The notes beneath the pieces were generated by a model. The model was given only the letters and a program-made list of their open reading frames with translations. It had not been told where the DNA came from and did no database searches. Shown in pieces: positions 33,380 to 44,766 of a DNA stretch of 64,000 bases. Positions within the stretch are counted from its first letter, which is position 1. Each line of letters begins with the position of its first letter. Source of the DNA: Chaetomium olivaceum (lineage: Eukaryota > Ascomycota > Sordariomycetes > Sordariales > Chaetomiaceae); contig JAYWVB010000029.1 of assembly GCA_039881045.1 (NCBI GenBank), positions 356,484 through 420,483 on the forward strand, read 5' to 3'. Both the position numbers and the translations under genes were made by a program.

Positions 33380-34285
33380 ATGTTGTCCTCTAAGGTCGTC
33401 GGCGTCCCCCTCATGTTCCTCACCCTGGCGGCTGCCCAAAATTCTACGAACTGCCCGGAACTTCCAGAAACCGGGGTTACCATGGGCGAACCAGTTCCTA
33501 TGCACCCGGAACACATTCCAGCTGGCTGTTCTGACTTTGAGATTCTTGTGGGTAAGTGCAGATGATCCGTTATCGTATCTTTACAAAACTGGCTTTATCT
33601 AACAAAGCGACATCTAGCTCGTGGAACAAGTGAGCCAAACTATGAAGGAGGTGGTGGCAAGTTTGGCGTGGTCGTCGGGGACCCCGTCGTTAGCAACACA
33701 ACCGCCAAGCTTCCCGGCGCCAGAGGGTACCCTGTCCAGGCAAGTAATTGAGGGGAATGCCCCTTGTTCCGGAGGGTAACTTTATCTTCTTCAACTCGCT
33801 AACACCCTGAGCAGTACCCCGCCAGCTGCTGATCGTTATCGGTTAGGTACCATCCAGGGTTCCTTAGATGTTGTGAACCGTCTCCGATCCCAAGAGCTGC
33901 TTGCCAACCACATACATTTGCTTTGTCGGCTACTCCCAGGGAGCAGGGGTCATGCACGCTGCCGCAAAGGATATCCCAGTCCGGCTGTATAGTAGGATCA
34001 AGTCGCTCGTGATGTTTGGGGATGGTTATCACCGCCTTGGGGACACTCTCAGCAGGTTCCCTCTCGGTTTAAATAGCAAGGTGATGCAAGTCTGCGCTGA
34101 TGGTGACCCGGTATGAGCAGCCCTATACTGAAACTCTTGCGTTGAGTATTGAAGTTTCCTACTAACCCAAAATGTTTTAGGTTTGCGACCGCAATGGCGA
34201 GTGTGTGTTTTATCACCTCACCTACATTCGTCCTGCTTACATCGACTCCGCTGTCGACTTCATTGTTCAGGGGTTTACCGGGTAG
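33380..34285 (+). pseudogene. Secreted cutinase / acetylxylan-esterase family (CE5) enzyme, frame disturbed
   Basis: Exon 1 (33380..33551) encodes a signal peptide (MLSSKVVGVPLMFLTLAAAQ). Exon 2 is 33618..33739 and contains ARGTSEPN, VVGDPVV and LPGARGYPVQ. It is followed by a GC-AG intron (33740..33814), then an exon with the nucleophile motif FVGYSQGAGVMH and MQVCADGDP. After a last intron, the exon VCDRNGECVFYHLTYIRPAY ends at 34285. Ser (GYSQG), Asp (GDPVCD) and His (FYHLTY) make the expected triad of this alpha/beta hydrolase family, which cleaves cutin, suberin-type esters or acetyl-xylan. In the third exon (33815-33900) the frame changes two to four times within about 80 bases and a TGA follows YPASC. 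Either the gene is dead or several bases are missing. Shifts in the -1 direction explain the conserved blocks GTIQGSLDVVNRLRSQ and TTYICFVGYSQG. Confidence 0.75.
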
Positions 34286-35310
34286 ACCTGGAAACAGCTT
34301 TCGAAACGAACTACGATACCATCTTACGACTATTTATTGGATGATAATAACGCAGTTTAATTTCGAATAACCTGTTCGTGCTTGCTGCGTTGGTATCAAG
34401 ATTGACTGACGGTTGTGTGTGCATGTGGGAGTGGAGTTACTGGGGGCGCCCTCCGGGGTTGTCTGTCGAAAATACGCTTTTCATGTTTTTCTTTTGGTAT
34501 AGCTATAGGTTCTCTCACTTTTGAAGGAAATCAATAAAAGGGCTCGCGATAAAGCCCTTTGATCAGGAACACCACCAGGCGGGGTGGGTAACATGCAGTG
34601 TGCTCTCGCTAGTATTAACTAAGTGTCTGCGTAATAAGGTACCCGGAGCCATGCGTCATTCGGGCACCTTCCGGTCAACCCTCAGAACCCTCTACACGAA
34701 TAGCTTTCCTTAGGCGACGACTCGGCAGAGGTTTATCTGCACATTTCAACGAGTACATTAACATAAGCCGCGCTGTTGTATTTGCCTGCACTTGACTCGG
34801 AGACCATAGCCTTGCTAGCGCTGTTGCTCAAGAAACTCCCGCTGTTGCGATTTGCAGCCCACCTCAAGGAGAGCAAGGATTCCTTGAGACCGGCCACCGC
34901 GGGTGGGTGTGGCGGCTGGAGACAAACTATATGGCGAAGCCCGAGTTCTAAGAGGATCCATATTGTGACTGGATGAAAACCGATGTACGCGATGTACTTA
35001 ATTCATTGTTCGAGGTTAACGCGGAACGAAGCAACGTATATCAGCTAAGAAGAGAGCGAGCAAGGCTTGAGGGTGCATGAGTAAGTATACGCGATGGACT
35101 GAACGTATGGTTTGGCTACTTAAGAGAGGAGAGGTAACCGCCTGCTAGTAACATAAGAACCCCGATCAAAGCTCGGGAGGGTATTGATGTATAGATGTAC
35201 GCTACCACATGTTTCGCTGAGTCGAGGAATAGGAGCTGCCATCCGGCAGTTGATGTTTATTAAATCCAACTTGCGAACATGCTTCAGTATGGATTCTATG
35301 CCATTGAGAC
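34286..35310. other. Intergenic, no gene recognised
   Basis: This is convergent intergenic DNA between the cutinase-like gene and the minus-strand sugar porter. Nothing supportable is seen. Confidence 0.5.
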
Positions 35311-37045
35311 CTACAGCACTGATGATAACAGATACACCAATGATTGCTGTTCCAACCTTTTCTGTCTCACACTGCTTTCTCTTCTTGTCTGCGCTTGGGT
35401 GAGTTCCCCTTCGTCGAGGATCTTTGGCAGAGCACCCAGCGACCTTTCCCCAAACAACAAATCAATTTCCTCCAAAGACAATTGTTTTGTCTCCTTGAAA
35501 AAGAAGAAAACAATCGGGATAGTGATGACAATGTCCCAGGCTACAAAAAGAAAGTAGAATTTCCAGTCGAGTGCCTTCAGCGCCATCGGGGACAATTGTG
35601 ACCAAAAGGTCGAGACGAGCCAGTTGCCGATGCCAGTAGCGAAGGCATTCCCGCGAGCTCGGATGGACAGAGGCATCACCTCCGACATGTATACCCATGA
35701 GATTGGGCCCCAGGACCAGGAAAAGATGACGGTGACGCAGAAGATGAAGAAGACACCAGCGATAGACAGTCCGTGGTCTGGGTTGTTCCTGTCAATCCGG
35801 CTGTTGACGGCCGACTCGCAGATCAGGGCGATGGCTATCGCAACGGTGCCCCATATGAGGGGACGGCGGCGCCCAACACGGTCGATCATGAAGACGATGA
35901 AGATTAGATTGGCGAGTGGGCCCACACAGTTATATATTCCCGCCACGAGCAGAGCCCGGTTCCCTGTGATCCCGAGAGCGCCGTACATTTGAGTCTGATA
36001 GTACCTGTTCGCACGACATTAGGCGAGGACGATGAACCAATCGCGACGAATACATACCCAATGACATTGATTCCGGTAAACTGGGTAAAAACCTGGACGG
36101 CAACGCCATGCATGAGACGTGTTCGCCACTCTGGAACGGTAAACATGATCCTCCACCCAGGGACAGTGATTGCCTTTTCGGCGGCAATGGTGGTTTTGAT
36201 CTCATGGAATTCTTGCTGGATCCACTCATCGTTGGTGCCGTCGGAGTGCAACTTCCAGAGGACTCGCTTGGCCTCTTCCTCGCAGTCTATCTCCATTAGA
36301 TGGCGGGGGGATTCCGGAAAGAACATGATGCCGCAGACAAGAAGTAGCGCAGGTGCGGCCTGGAACGCGAGTGGGAACCTCCACTGGAACTGTGCTAGGC
36401 TTCCTTGGGCATAAGAAGACCCATAACCCACCCAAGTAGAGCTGTTTTCGACGAGTCACCATCGGAGCTCTTCGTGAAGCGGGAAGTCAAGGAAGACCCC
36501 TCGGAGCAAAACTCACATGATGAAGCCCACTCCAATCATTTGTTGAGAGATTCCAACCAGCAAGCCTCTGATTTTAGGGTGGGCGCATTCTGATTGATAT
36601 ACCGGGACCGACATGCTCAGGAGACCGACCGCCCAACCGGCTACGATACGGCCAACAAGAATCATGGCGAGATTTTGGGCAGCGGACTGAAGGATGGCGC
36701 CAACAAGAGCAATCATTGCCCCGATCATAATAGTCTTTCTGCGACCAAACCGATCCATTGTAAGGCCCCCCATTAACGACCCAAAAACGGCCCCTCCGGA
36801 GAATGTACTGTTGATCGCCCCAATAATGGGACTTCCGGTGTCGGTGTCGAAGAACTCGAGAAAGTCGGGGGACGCAATAACATCGGTCATAACACCCGAG
36901 TCATAGCCGAATAAAAATGATCTGTCAAAGTTCCAGATTCGTGGTTAGTAGCCTCGTTCTCGGCCAGTGTTGCCATGTTCAATTAACTAGGTACTGACCC
37001 AGTAGCGGCGAACGCCGCAAGGCAGATGTTGAATGCTTTTCCCAT
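35311..37045 (-). CDS. MFS sugar porter (hexose/disaccharide transporter family)
   Basis: Exons are 36999..37045, 36517..36921, 36058..36441 and 35311..36004. Introns of 77, 75 and 53 nt have consistent phases, giving 509 residues with no frame problem. Family signatures present: LFGYDSGVMTDV in helix 1, DRFGRRKTIMIGA (loop 2-3, G-R-R), the VPVYQSECAHPKIRG block, PESPRHLMEID after helix 6, QVFTQFTGINVIGYY in helix 7, DRVGRRRPL (loop 8-9) and the EVMPLSIRARGNA and F-K-E-T-K cytoplasmic segments. It is a 12-TM plasma-membrane sugar:H+ symporter type. The substrate cannot be read from sequence. Its position about 1.3 kb from an intracellular alpha-xylosidase gene on the same strand, and near a secreted GH3, suggests a xyloglucan-derived disaccharide such as isoprimeverose. 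Confidence 0.9.
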
Positions 37046-38380
37046 GGTTACTTATTCAGTAAAGCGTCCCATAACCAGTTGACGTTACACAAGAGAAGCT
37101 CCGGGGGGCATCAATAGTACTTATATCCGAGGATTAACTCGTTTTTCGACAAGTCCTTTTCGACAAGTTCCTTGTGACGCTGGGCCGCTTCCCCGGCCGT
37201 CGGAACGTCGCGGCCATTCATCGGCCACGCGCCGACTCACCATCTGGAGGCATCCTGGCTTCCAACAACCAGGAATTTTGTAGTTCGCACCGTCGCTCGG
37301 GAATAATCGCACGCAGCGTTCCCGGCTGGGGAGGTTGTGGGGCTTCGGCGTTGATTTAACCAGGATATGATTCGTGCGCCTCTAAAATGCCGCCAGTGAG
37401 CTCTGCGTGATGCAGGTGCGGGAGATTATTGCCGGGCACCTTGGGGGTACACCTGACCCCATGGTCGTTCGTGAGAACCTGACTTGTATGTACTCCAACA
37501 CGCCAGGAGTATGATCGAGGTTAAGAGAAGAGGGGGGGGAAAGGGAATCTAACCATCTGGCCTATGTGATTATTATCTTTTCAAGTTTCCCCTCACTTCC
37601 CGTACTCTCCGAGGTTAGTTCGGGTCATGGCGTGGATGTGATGCCTCTCTTTTTTTGCTCTTCCTGATGATCACTCTATTTATTGGTCTGCTCTCCCTCT
37701 TCTTTCTTTCCCCCTTTTAGGTATTGGTATTCTCCACTTAAACTTGGTCCTCATTAAAGTTTTGCATGAGCAAAGTATGAGAGTTGAGCTGTCCTTTTGA
37801 CGCGGGGTTTTCCATGGATCGGGTCGGGCTGATTTCTTAATGCGGACGACGGCCAAGGTCGGGCCGCGGTCAGATCCAGGGGGTTTATGTGCATACCCGC
37901 TTTCTCGCTTGAACTTCGAAGCTAAATCGGTTCGGCTACCCTGTTTGTACGCAGGTCCCGGCTCTCGCCTTATCAAACGCAAAGCGTGATGCGGGAATCG
38001 GGCCAGTCCGTCAGTGTGCCGACGACCCCGACCACTAACAAGAGATTGCGGCAAGACACAGTGAGGTTGAACGAAAGCATTAAATCAGGAATTGCAATCG
38101 CGTTGTATGGCTATTTAGTCTCTCCTATGTGTCATGAGCGGAACCTTTCTTCAGGGAAACTGGGGAGACAATTTTCCTCACATGACCAAGCTGCTTGCAG
38201 ACTTGCTTGAGAGATTGTCACTTAATTCAAATAAGTACGGCGCTTACTCATATGCCAGACAGCGAGGCTCTTTACTTTACGTCTCATAACCTAAGGTAAC
38301 AATCCGTACTTGGCAGAGGGGGGATGACCGGAGACATCATGCCCAACCGCACGACCCGAGACCACAGAACCTTCCCAGGC
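37046..38380. other. Intergenic region, promoter of sugar porter
   Basis: This is 1.3 kb between two minus-strand genes. A poly-G/A stretch lies near 37531-37545. No gene is recognised. Confidence 0.5.
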
Positions 38381-40791
38381 TCAAGGCTTTACAACAGTGA
38401 AGACTGAGTCGCCCTTCAGTATCTCTCTCCCAGTGATCTCACCGTTGTTTGACCCCAAAGCACCAAGCGTCTTGCCCTGGCTATCGACCAGTACGGCGCT
38501 TGCACCATCAGTGGCAAAATAACTTCTTACCTCAACGTCGAGCGAGTAGTCATATACGGTTCTCGTTTCACCTTCCTTCCCTAGCACCAACAACGTGTTT
38601 GGCCGGACGTAGAGCGGTAGGGTCCCAAACGTGTGAGTCTCGGTGAGCCACCCCGGGCCGCTCTTAACTTCTCCGGTGAAGAAGTTGGTCCAGGAACCCT
38701 TGGGTAGGTAGAACTGGACCGTATTATCCTCCTCAAACACAGGGGCGACGAGGAGGCTGTCCCCGAGCATGAACTGGCGGTCCAGTGTCCACGCCGTCGG
38801 GTCATCGGGGAACTCAATGCACATGGCCCTTAGGCTAAGCGGGAGCCCAGAATCCACGCACTGCTGAGCTTGAGAAAAGAGGTATGGCATCAGGCGGGCC
38901 TTAAGATGCGTCCACTTTCGAAGCGTAGCCGAACATCCCTCTTCCGATTTGTCGTCATCGTCAACCGTCCAGGGCACACGATACGAGTTTGACCCATGGA
39001 GACGAGAATGTGAGCAGAGGAGGCCAAACGCTACCCATCGCTTGTAGATCCATGGCGGCGGGTGTCCTTCAAAACCGCCAATGTCGACGCTCCAGAAGGC
39101 GAAACCAGAAAGACCCAGTGATAGACCCCCGCGCAGTGACTCGGCCATAGCTTCGGGGGTAGATTCGCAATCGCCACCCCAGGTTAGGGGGAACCGCTGG
39201 GTACCGGCTGTAGCTGAGCGGGCGAACAAGACGGCTTCGTTCACGCCATAGCGTTTCTGGAGCGTCTCATAGACCAGCTTGTTATAGATGAAAGCGTAGT
39301 AATTGTGCATCCGCTTTGGGTCCACGGAAGAGTCGAACCACTGTACGTCTTCGGAAGGGATACGCTCGCCAAAGTCCGTCTTGATAGAGTCGACACCAAT
39401 GTCGAATAACCTCTCCAGGCAGCTGACATACCAGGCGCAGGCCTCGGGGTTGGTAAAGTCAACGATTCCCATGCCCGTTTGCCACATGTCCCACTGAAAT
39501 ACGTCTCCATTCTTGCGCTTCAGGAGATACCCCTTAGCGGCGGCTTCGGCGAAAACGGGCGATGCCTGTCCTAGGTAGGGATTCGTCCACACGCAAACCT
39601 TTTTGACAATACCGTCGGCCTTCAGGCGCGAGATCTGGCCTTTGGGGTCCGGAAACATGTCTTGGTCGAACTCAAAGTCGCACCACTGGAAAGCCTTGAG
39701 CCAGAAGCAATCAAAGTGGAAGACTTCGACGGGGATGTCGCGAGCCTTCATTCCCGAGAGGAAGCTGTTCACCGTGTCCTCGTCGTAAGAGGTAGTGAAG
39801 GAGGTGCTGAGCCACAGGCCGAAGGACCAGCTAGGCACACCACCCGGTGCGCCAGTAAGAATCGAGTACTTGCGGAGAATCTCCCGGGGCGACGGGCCGT
39901 AGATGATGTACCATCGGAGTCTTTGGCCTTCGACACTCGTCTGAACGCGGCAGCACCGCTCGCTCCCAATCTCGAGCTCGACACGGTCGGGGGTGTCGAT
40001 GAAGACGCCGTAACCCCGCGAGCTCATCCAAAAGCTGACGTTCTTGTATGCCTGATCCGAGGAAGTGCCCCCGTCCGCGTTCCACAGGTCCACCTTTTGA
40101 CCAACCTTGTTGAAGGGGCCGAAACGCTCGCCGAGGCCATGGATCGACTCGCCCACGCCAAGTGTCGTTTGGGTAAAAATGTAATGCTTCAAGTTACGCA
40201 TGTCGGCCAACTGCATCGGCGTGCTCGTCGCTGGAGTGTAGGCCAGGCCAACGGACCGATTAAGGAGAGTAGTCAAGGGTTTCTTGCTGTTTGTCGGGTG
40301 GAACGAGATGTCGAAGTCGTGCGGTTTGCCGCTGACAGTCGCTGACAACCCCCCCGCAGACAAGGTGGTGCCATTTTCGCTCCGCGTGATGTTGGCATCC
40401 ACATCGGGTTGTCCAGCGGGAAAAAGATCGAAATCGGGACCGCGGCGAACGGCGCCTTGCCAATGGGTAGTCTCGACGGAGATGACCCCATCAAACGCGG
40501 CCTCGATGTCCTGGCCATCATCGAGTTAGAGCAAATACCCAATGTCTAGGTGACTTTAACATACAATGCTGAGGGTCGCCAAATTGAGCGTGTCTCCGCG
40601 GCTCATGATCTTGCGCGTTGGGCAAAGGAGGCTGATGCCTTTGCCCGAGCGCGTCGGTGTGATACGGTACACTTCCTCGGCATACTCGATGCGAACCCCT
40701 TCGGCCACCAGCCATTGACCTAGAACCTAGTGTCAGGTACTATTGGGGGATTGGAATCGTTACAAGCGTACATACCGTCGCGGAATCTCAT
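38381..40791 (-). CDS. GH31 alpha-xylosidase, intracellular
   Basis: Exons are 40776..40791 (a 16-nt first exon, MRFRDG), 40565..40719 and 38381..40510. Introns are 56 and 54 nt with phases that join exactly, and the frame is intact (about 766 residues). No signal peptide is present, so it is cytosolic. The N-terminal galactose-mutarotase-like domain begins DGQWLVAEGVRIEYAEEVYR. The (beta/alpha)8 domain has FHFDCFWLKAFQWCDFEFD, the nucleophile motif SIKTDFGERIPSEDVQW (catalytic Asp in KTDFGE) and HSRLHGSNSYRVPW near the acid/base region. This YicI/alpha-xylosidase-like spacing distinguishes it from GH31 alpha-glucosidases (WIDMNE-type). The enzyme removes non-reducing alpha-1,6-xylose, for example from isoprimeverose. 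It is divergently transcribed from the GH3 gene across a 783-bp shared promoter. Confidence 0.9.
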
Positions 40792-41574
40792 TGTATCAAT
40801 TGTGCGAGCCAAGATACGCTCACTGTATAGAATCGCAGCAACGAAGGTAATTTCCAGGGACGAATGCCGCCAGCGTAGATCTCAAAGGCGTAAATGGCCA
40901 ACTAAAGTTTGGAAGTTGTCTCCAGCACTCACTCACACAGGCCGGCGGCATCGGATATTCCCCTCGATTTCCATGGCTCGTTCTGGAATGGGGTTGTGGA
41001 ACACAATGGTGGAGACGACGGGGGCCAGCCATGCGGTATGCAGCCGAGGTGCGTCTTCCTCTGCATCTGCATCAGGTTCTCGATGGGGATGTTGCGCCCG
41101 CGGTTCGGAACTCGGGCGAATGCTGACCGAAGGGATGATTGGTGGAACGGCGGCCCCACGAACGGTGCTGGGATTGGAAAAGCACTAAGAGGGCGACATC
41201 TCCACACTGGACAGCAGTTGATGCAGGCTCGCGAGGGGAATCGACCGCAAATCCGAACATCGGTGCGGAAAGTCGAGCGAATGGTGTTGATCACGATTGG
41301 ATCTCTCGACATCGGTATCCAGGCCCGGCCGACCCGTCAATCCCAACATGCAGACTCTCGGATCATTCCCTGTTCACGTGCATACCCGAAATTCAATGTC
41401 ACGATGCGAACATTGGCAGGACTCGGCCGGTTGATCGTCGCGTTTGGAAATAGCATCTGGTTTTACGCATAAGGACGCGATGATTCTCTTTTCATGGGCC
41501 GTCCCATCGCTCTCAGCGTTTCATCTATCCCCAGCCACCGCGACGTCTCGCCTGATTAAGAGAAGCAGTGGACC
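40792..41574. promoter_or_regulatory. Shared divergent promoter of GH31 and GH3 genes
   Basis: The 783-bp region separates the divergent starts of the alpha-xylosidase (-) and GH3 (+) genes, so it probably holds common control elements. A CCCCAC matching the loose CreA consensus is seen near 41154-41159, but such short matches occur by chance. No RNA gene is seen. Confidence 0.5.
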
Positions 41575-43982
41575 ATGAGATTGCTATCAACAGGGTTGTT
41601 GTTTGCGGCGGCCGCCTGGGCTGCCGACAAGGGGCGACCGAGCCTCAAACATGCCATCTATAAAGATCCCAAGGCCTCTGTTGATGCTCGTGTGACCGAC
41701 CTGCTGTCACGAATGACCATCGAGGAGAAGGCGTCCCAGCTTCTCCAAGGAGACATCCGCAACTGGATGAACGAATCAACCAATGCTCTCAACCAGACGG
41801 GCCTGGAATGGAGCACCAAATACCGTGGAAGCGCATTTTATGTCGGTGTCGCGGTCCCAAACGAATGGCTCCTCAAGCATATCAAGGCCGCCCAAGACTA
41901 CATCCAGAAGGAAACCTACCTCGGCATCCCAGCATTTGTCCAAACAGAAGGCATCCACGGTTTCCTTGCCCGTAAGTCTCCTTGGACGACGGGGCGAGAT
42001 CACTGAGACAGCAGAACAGTAACTAACCGCTTATCGATCTATCAGATAATGCTACCATCTTCAACTCACCCATAGCCCATGCTTGCTCTTGGGACCCGTC
42101 CTTGGTTGAGGAGATGGCGGTTGCCATTGCCGAAGAGGCCCGCGCCTTTGGTGTCAACCAGCTTTTTGCTCCGGTTGCCGACTTGGCACGGGAGCTTCGC
42201 CATGGCCGAGTCGAGGAGATGTACGGCGAGGATGGCTTTCTTGCGGGAGAGCTTGCCCATGCTTATGTCAAGGGCGCGCAATCCGCGGGAGTCAGCGCCA
42301 TGGTCAAGCACTTTGCTGCTTTTGGCGTGACGGAGCAGGGTCTCAACACGGGGCCTACTCATGGAGGCGAGCGGGAACTGCGGACGACATTTCTCCCTGC
42401 GTACAGGCGCGCCATTATTGACGGTGGTGTGTTTTCCATCATGACGGCCTACCACAGCTACGACGGCATCCCCGCTGTTTCCGACCCGCACTTGCTCACC
42501 GACATCCTCCGGGATGAGTGGAAATACGAGTACTTTACCATGACCGACGCGGGCGCCTCGGACCGTCTCTGCAAGGACTTCAAAATGTGCGCTTCGGATC
42601 CGATCGATAAGGAGGCTATCGTCCAATACATTCTCCCAGCTGGCGGTGACATGGAGATGGGTGGTGGTTCCTACTCCTTCGAAAAGATCCCAGAGCTGGT
42701 GGCAAACGGTAAGATCAAGGAGGAGCTCGTCAACACCGCTGTTGCTCGCGTCCTCAAGGCTAAATTTGAACTCGGCCTCTTTGAGAAACCTTTCTCGGGG
42801 CTCCCGTTGAAGCAGGCTAACAAGGTGCTCCACGCACCAAGCTATCTCGCCCTCGCGAAAAAGCTTGACGAGGAGTCCATCGTCCTGCTCGAAAACCACA
42901 ACAGCGTCCTTCCACTCCGCAAAGATGCTTCGATCGCTGTCATTGGGCCCATGGCCCACGGGTTCATGAACTATGGAGATTACGTTACCGTGAATTCTTC
43001 CTCGCGTGGCATTACCCCCCTTGATGGCATCAAGGGGCTTAGCAACGGCAAAGTCACGTATTCTCAGGGCTGTGAGCGTTGGTCTACTTCCGAAGACGGA
43101 TTCTCCGAAGCCATCGCCGCTGCCGAAGCTGCCGATGTCGCCGTGGTCGTGGTTGGCACCTGGTCTCGCGACCAGAACGAACTCTGGCAGGGGTTGAATG
43201 CCACCACGGGAGAGCATGTCGATGTGAACAGCCTTGACTTGGTCGGTGCCCAAGAACCCCTTGTCCGTGCCATCATCGCAGCAGGAAAGCCGACCGTCGT
43301 GGTATTTTCTTCGGGCAAACCGGTCACCGCACCGTGGATCTCGGGCAATGCCGCCGCGCTCGTGCAGCAGTTTTACCCCTCCGAGCAAGGCGGCGCCGCG
43401 CTTGCCTCTGTTCTGTTCGGTGAGACCAACCCCAGTGGCAAACTCGCCGTTAGTTTCCCCCGGAGTGTCGGCGACCTGCCAGTTCACTACGACTATTGGA
43501 ACTCGGGGCGTGGGGCCTCTCCTGATGCCGGCGTTGCTTACGAAAATGGCACGCTTGTCTTCGGCCACCAGTACGTCCTGGGCGACCCGAGACCGTTGTA
43601 CGAGTTTGGTTATGGGCTCAGCTATTCAACCTTTATTTACAGCGACATCGCTGTCGATAAACAACAAGTGGCAGTTGCGGATACCGTCACCATCAGCGCC
43701 ACAGTGAAGAACACGTCCACTCGAGATGGGAAGGAGGTCGTTCAGGTCTACGTCAAGGACTTGATTGCTAGTGTCGTTGTCCCCAACATCCAGTTACGAG
43801 GGTTTGAGAAGGTGTTGTTGAAGGCCGGGGAAAGCAAACGGGTGAGCATCAAAGTCAAGGTGCAGGATTTGGGGGTCTGGAATGCAAGGATGAAGTATGT
43901 GGTTGAACCAGGGGAGTTTATGTTTATGGTTGGGGCATCGAGCAATGACATCAAGGGCAATGTTACCGTTACTCTTCGATAG
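41575..43982 (+). CDS. Secreted GH3 glycoside hydrolase (beta-glucosidase-type; candidate isoprimeverose-producing enzyme)
   Basis: Exon 1 is 41575..41971 and exon 2 is 42046..43982, with a 74-nt intron and an intact frame of 777 residues. The start encodes a signal peptide (MRLLSTGLLFAAAAWA), so it is secreted. GH3 features in order: MTIEEKASQLLQGD, YLGIPAFVQTEGIHGF, MVKHFAAFG (K-H-F), ERELRTTFLPAYRRAI, the nucleophile region FTMTDAGASDRL (Asp in MTDA, where most GH3 have SDW), the (alpha/beta)6 sandwich domain with ESIVLLENHNSVLPL, and a C-terminal fibronectin-III-like domain (LYEFGYGLSYSTF onward). The divergent MTDA motif and length fit the GH3 branch that includes oligoxyloglucan-cleaving isoprimeverose-releasing enzymes. 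I infer this partly from the alpha-xylosidase neighbour. A beta-glucosidase or beta-xylosidase is the alternative. Confidence 0.85.
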
Positions 43983-44121
43983 TCTTAAGATTCACAATTA
44001 TTACATTACTGGCAATTAGACTAAAGCCTTCCGTTCTCCCACTATTGACCCCAACTCAGAACCCCAGATTCGATACCCACAGCCAAAAGCAGTAACGGAA
44101 GGGAGTGGCGAGGAGGGGCTC

Positions 44122-44766
44122 TTAGGCAATATAATTGCTGTATGTGCACTTGACCGGCTTCGTCTCGGTAATCGTACGGCCAACGAAGGGTAGGCAGCCT
44201 TTATTATACCCAGGCTCCTTGACGCCTGCCAGCCAAATGTACCAGGAGCCGTCAGCGACGTTAGGGCAAGCTTGGAGACCGGTGCCCTTGAAGTTGAGGT
44301 TGCCGTCCCCATCAACAGCCCAACCCTTCACCTCCAATCTGCCACCAGGGGCAGTAGGGCCCTTGGTGGAGTACTGCACAACGCCCTGGCCTGGGTGTAT
44401 TCTCGTTAGCTACGCTTGGAAAAGAACGCATCATGAGCTCTTACCCATGCCAGAACGGTCGACCACGAAGTATTGCTTAACGTTGCCCTTGCCGTAGAGG
44501 TACAGCTCCTCGTCCTTGATGTAGAAGATGGCATCCTCCCGCGCCTTTCCGTCGGCACATTGGGCATCGAGCTTGTTATCGGGAAGCTTCAGGGCCATCT
44601 TATTTTGAGAAGCACCGACGACGGCGTCAGCAAAGGGGATTGGGTCCGTGGACTGAAGCGCCACGATGTTGAACTTCCGTGTTGAAGCTGGGCAGCCCGA
44701 CCCGCTTGCGGGTGCCGCCGAAGCCGCGACGGCGAAGAGGGACAGAATGGTGGTGGTAAGTTGCAT
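44122..44766 (-). CDS. Secreted PhiA-like cell-wall protein
   Basis: Exon 1 is 44446..44766 by splice reading (ATG at 44764-44766; the last exon base may be 44445) and exon 2 is 44122..44390. The GT-AG intron is about 54 nt and the product 196 residues. A signal peptide (MQLTTTILSLFAVAASAAPA) is followed by FNIVALQSTDPIPFADAVVG, a mid-domain with DAIFYIKDEELYLYG and QYFVVDRSGMGQGVVQYST, then GWAVDGDGNLNF and a Cys-containing C-terminus. This layout matches the fungal PhiA family, small secreted wall proteins named from Aspergillus phialide development. Biochemical function is not established. Four cysteines in the C-terminal half could form two disulfides. The frame is intact. It lies tail-to-tail with the GH3 gene, with 139 bases between stops. 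Confidence 0.85.
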
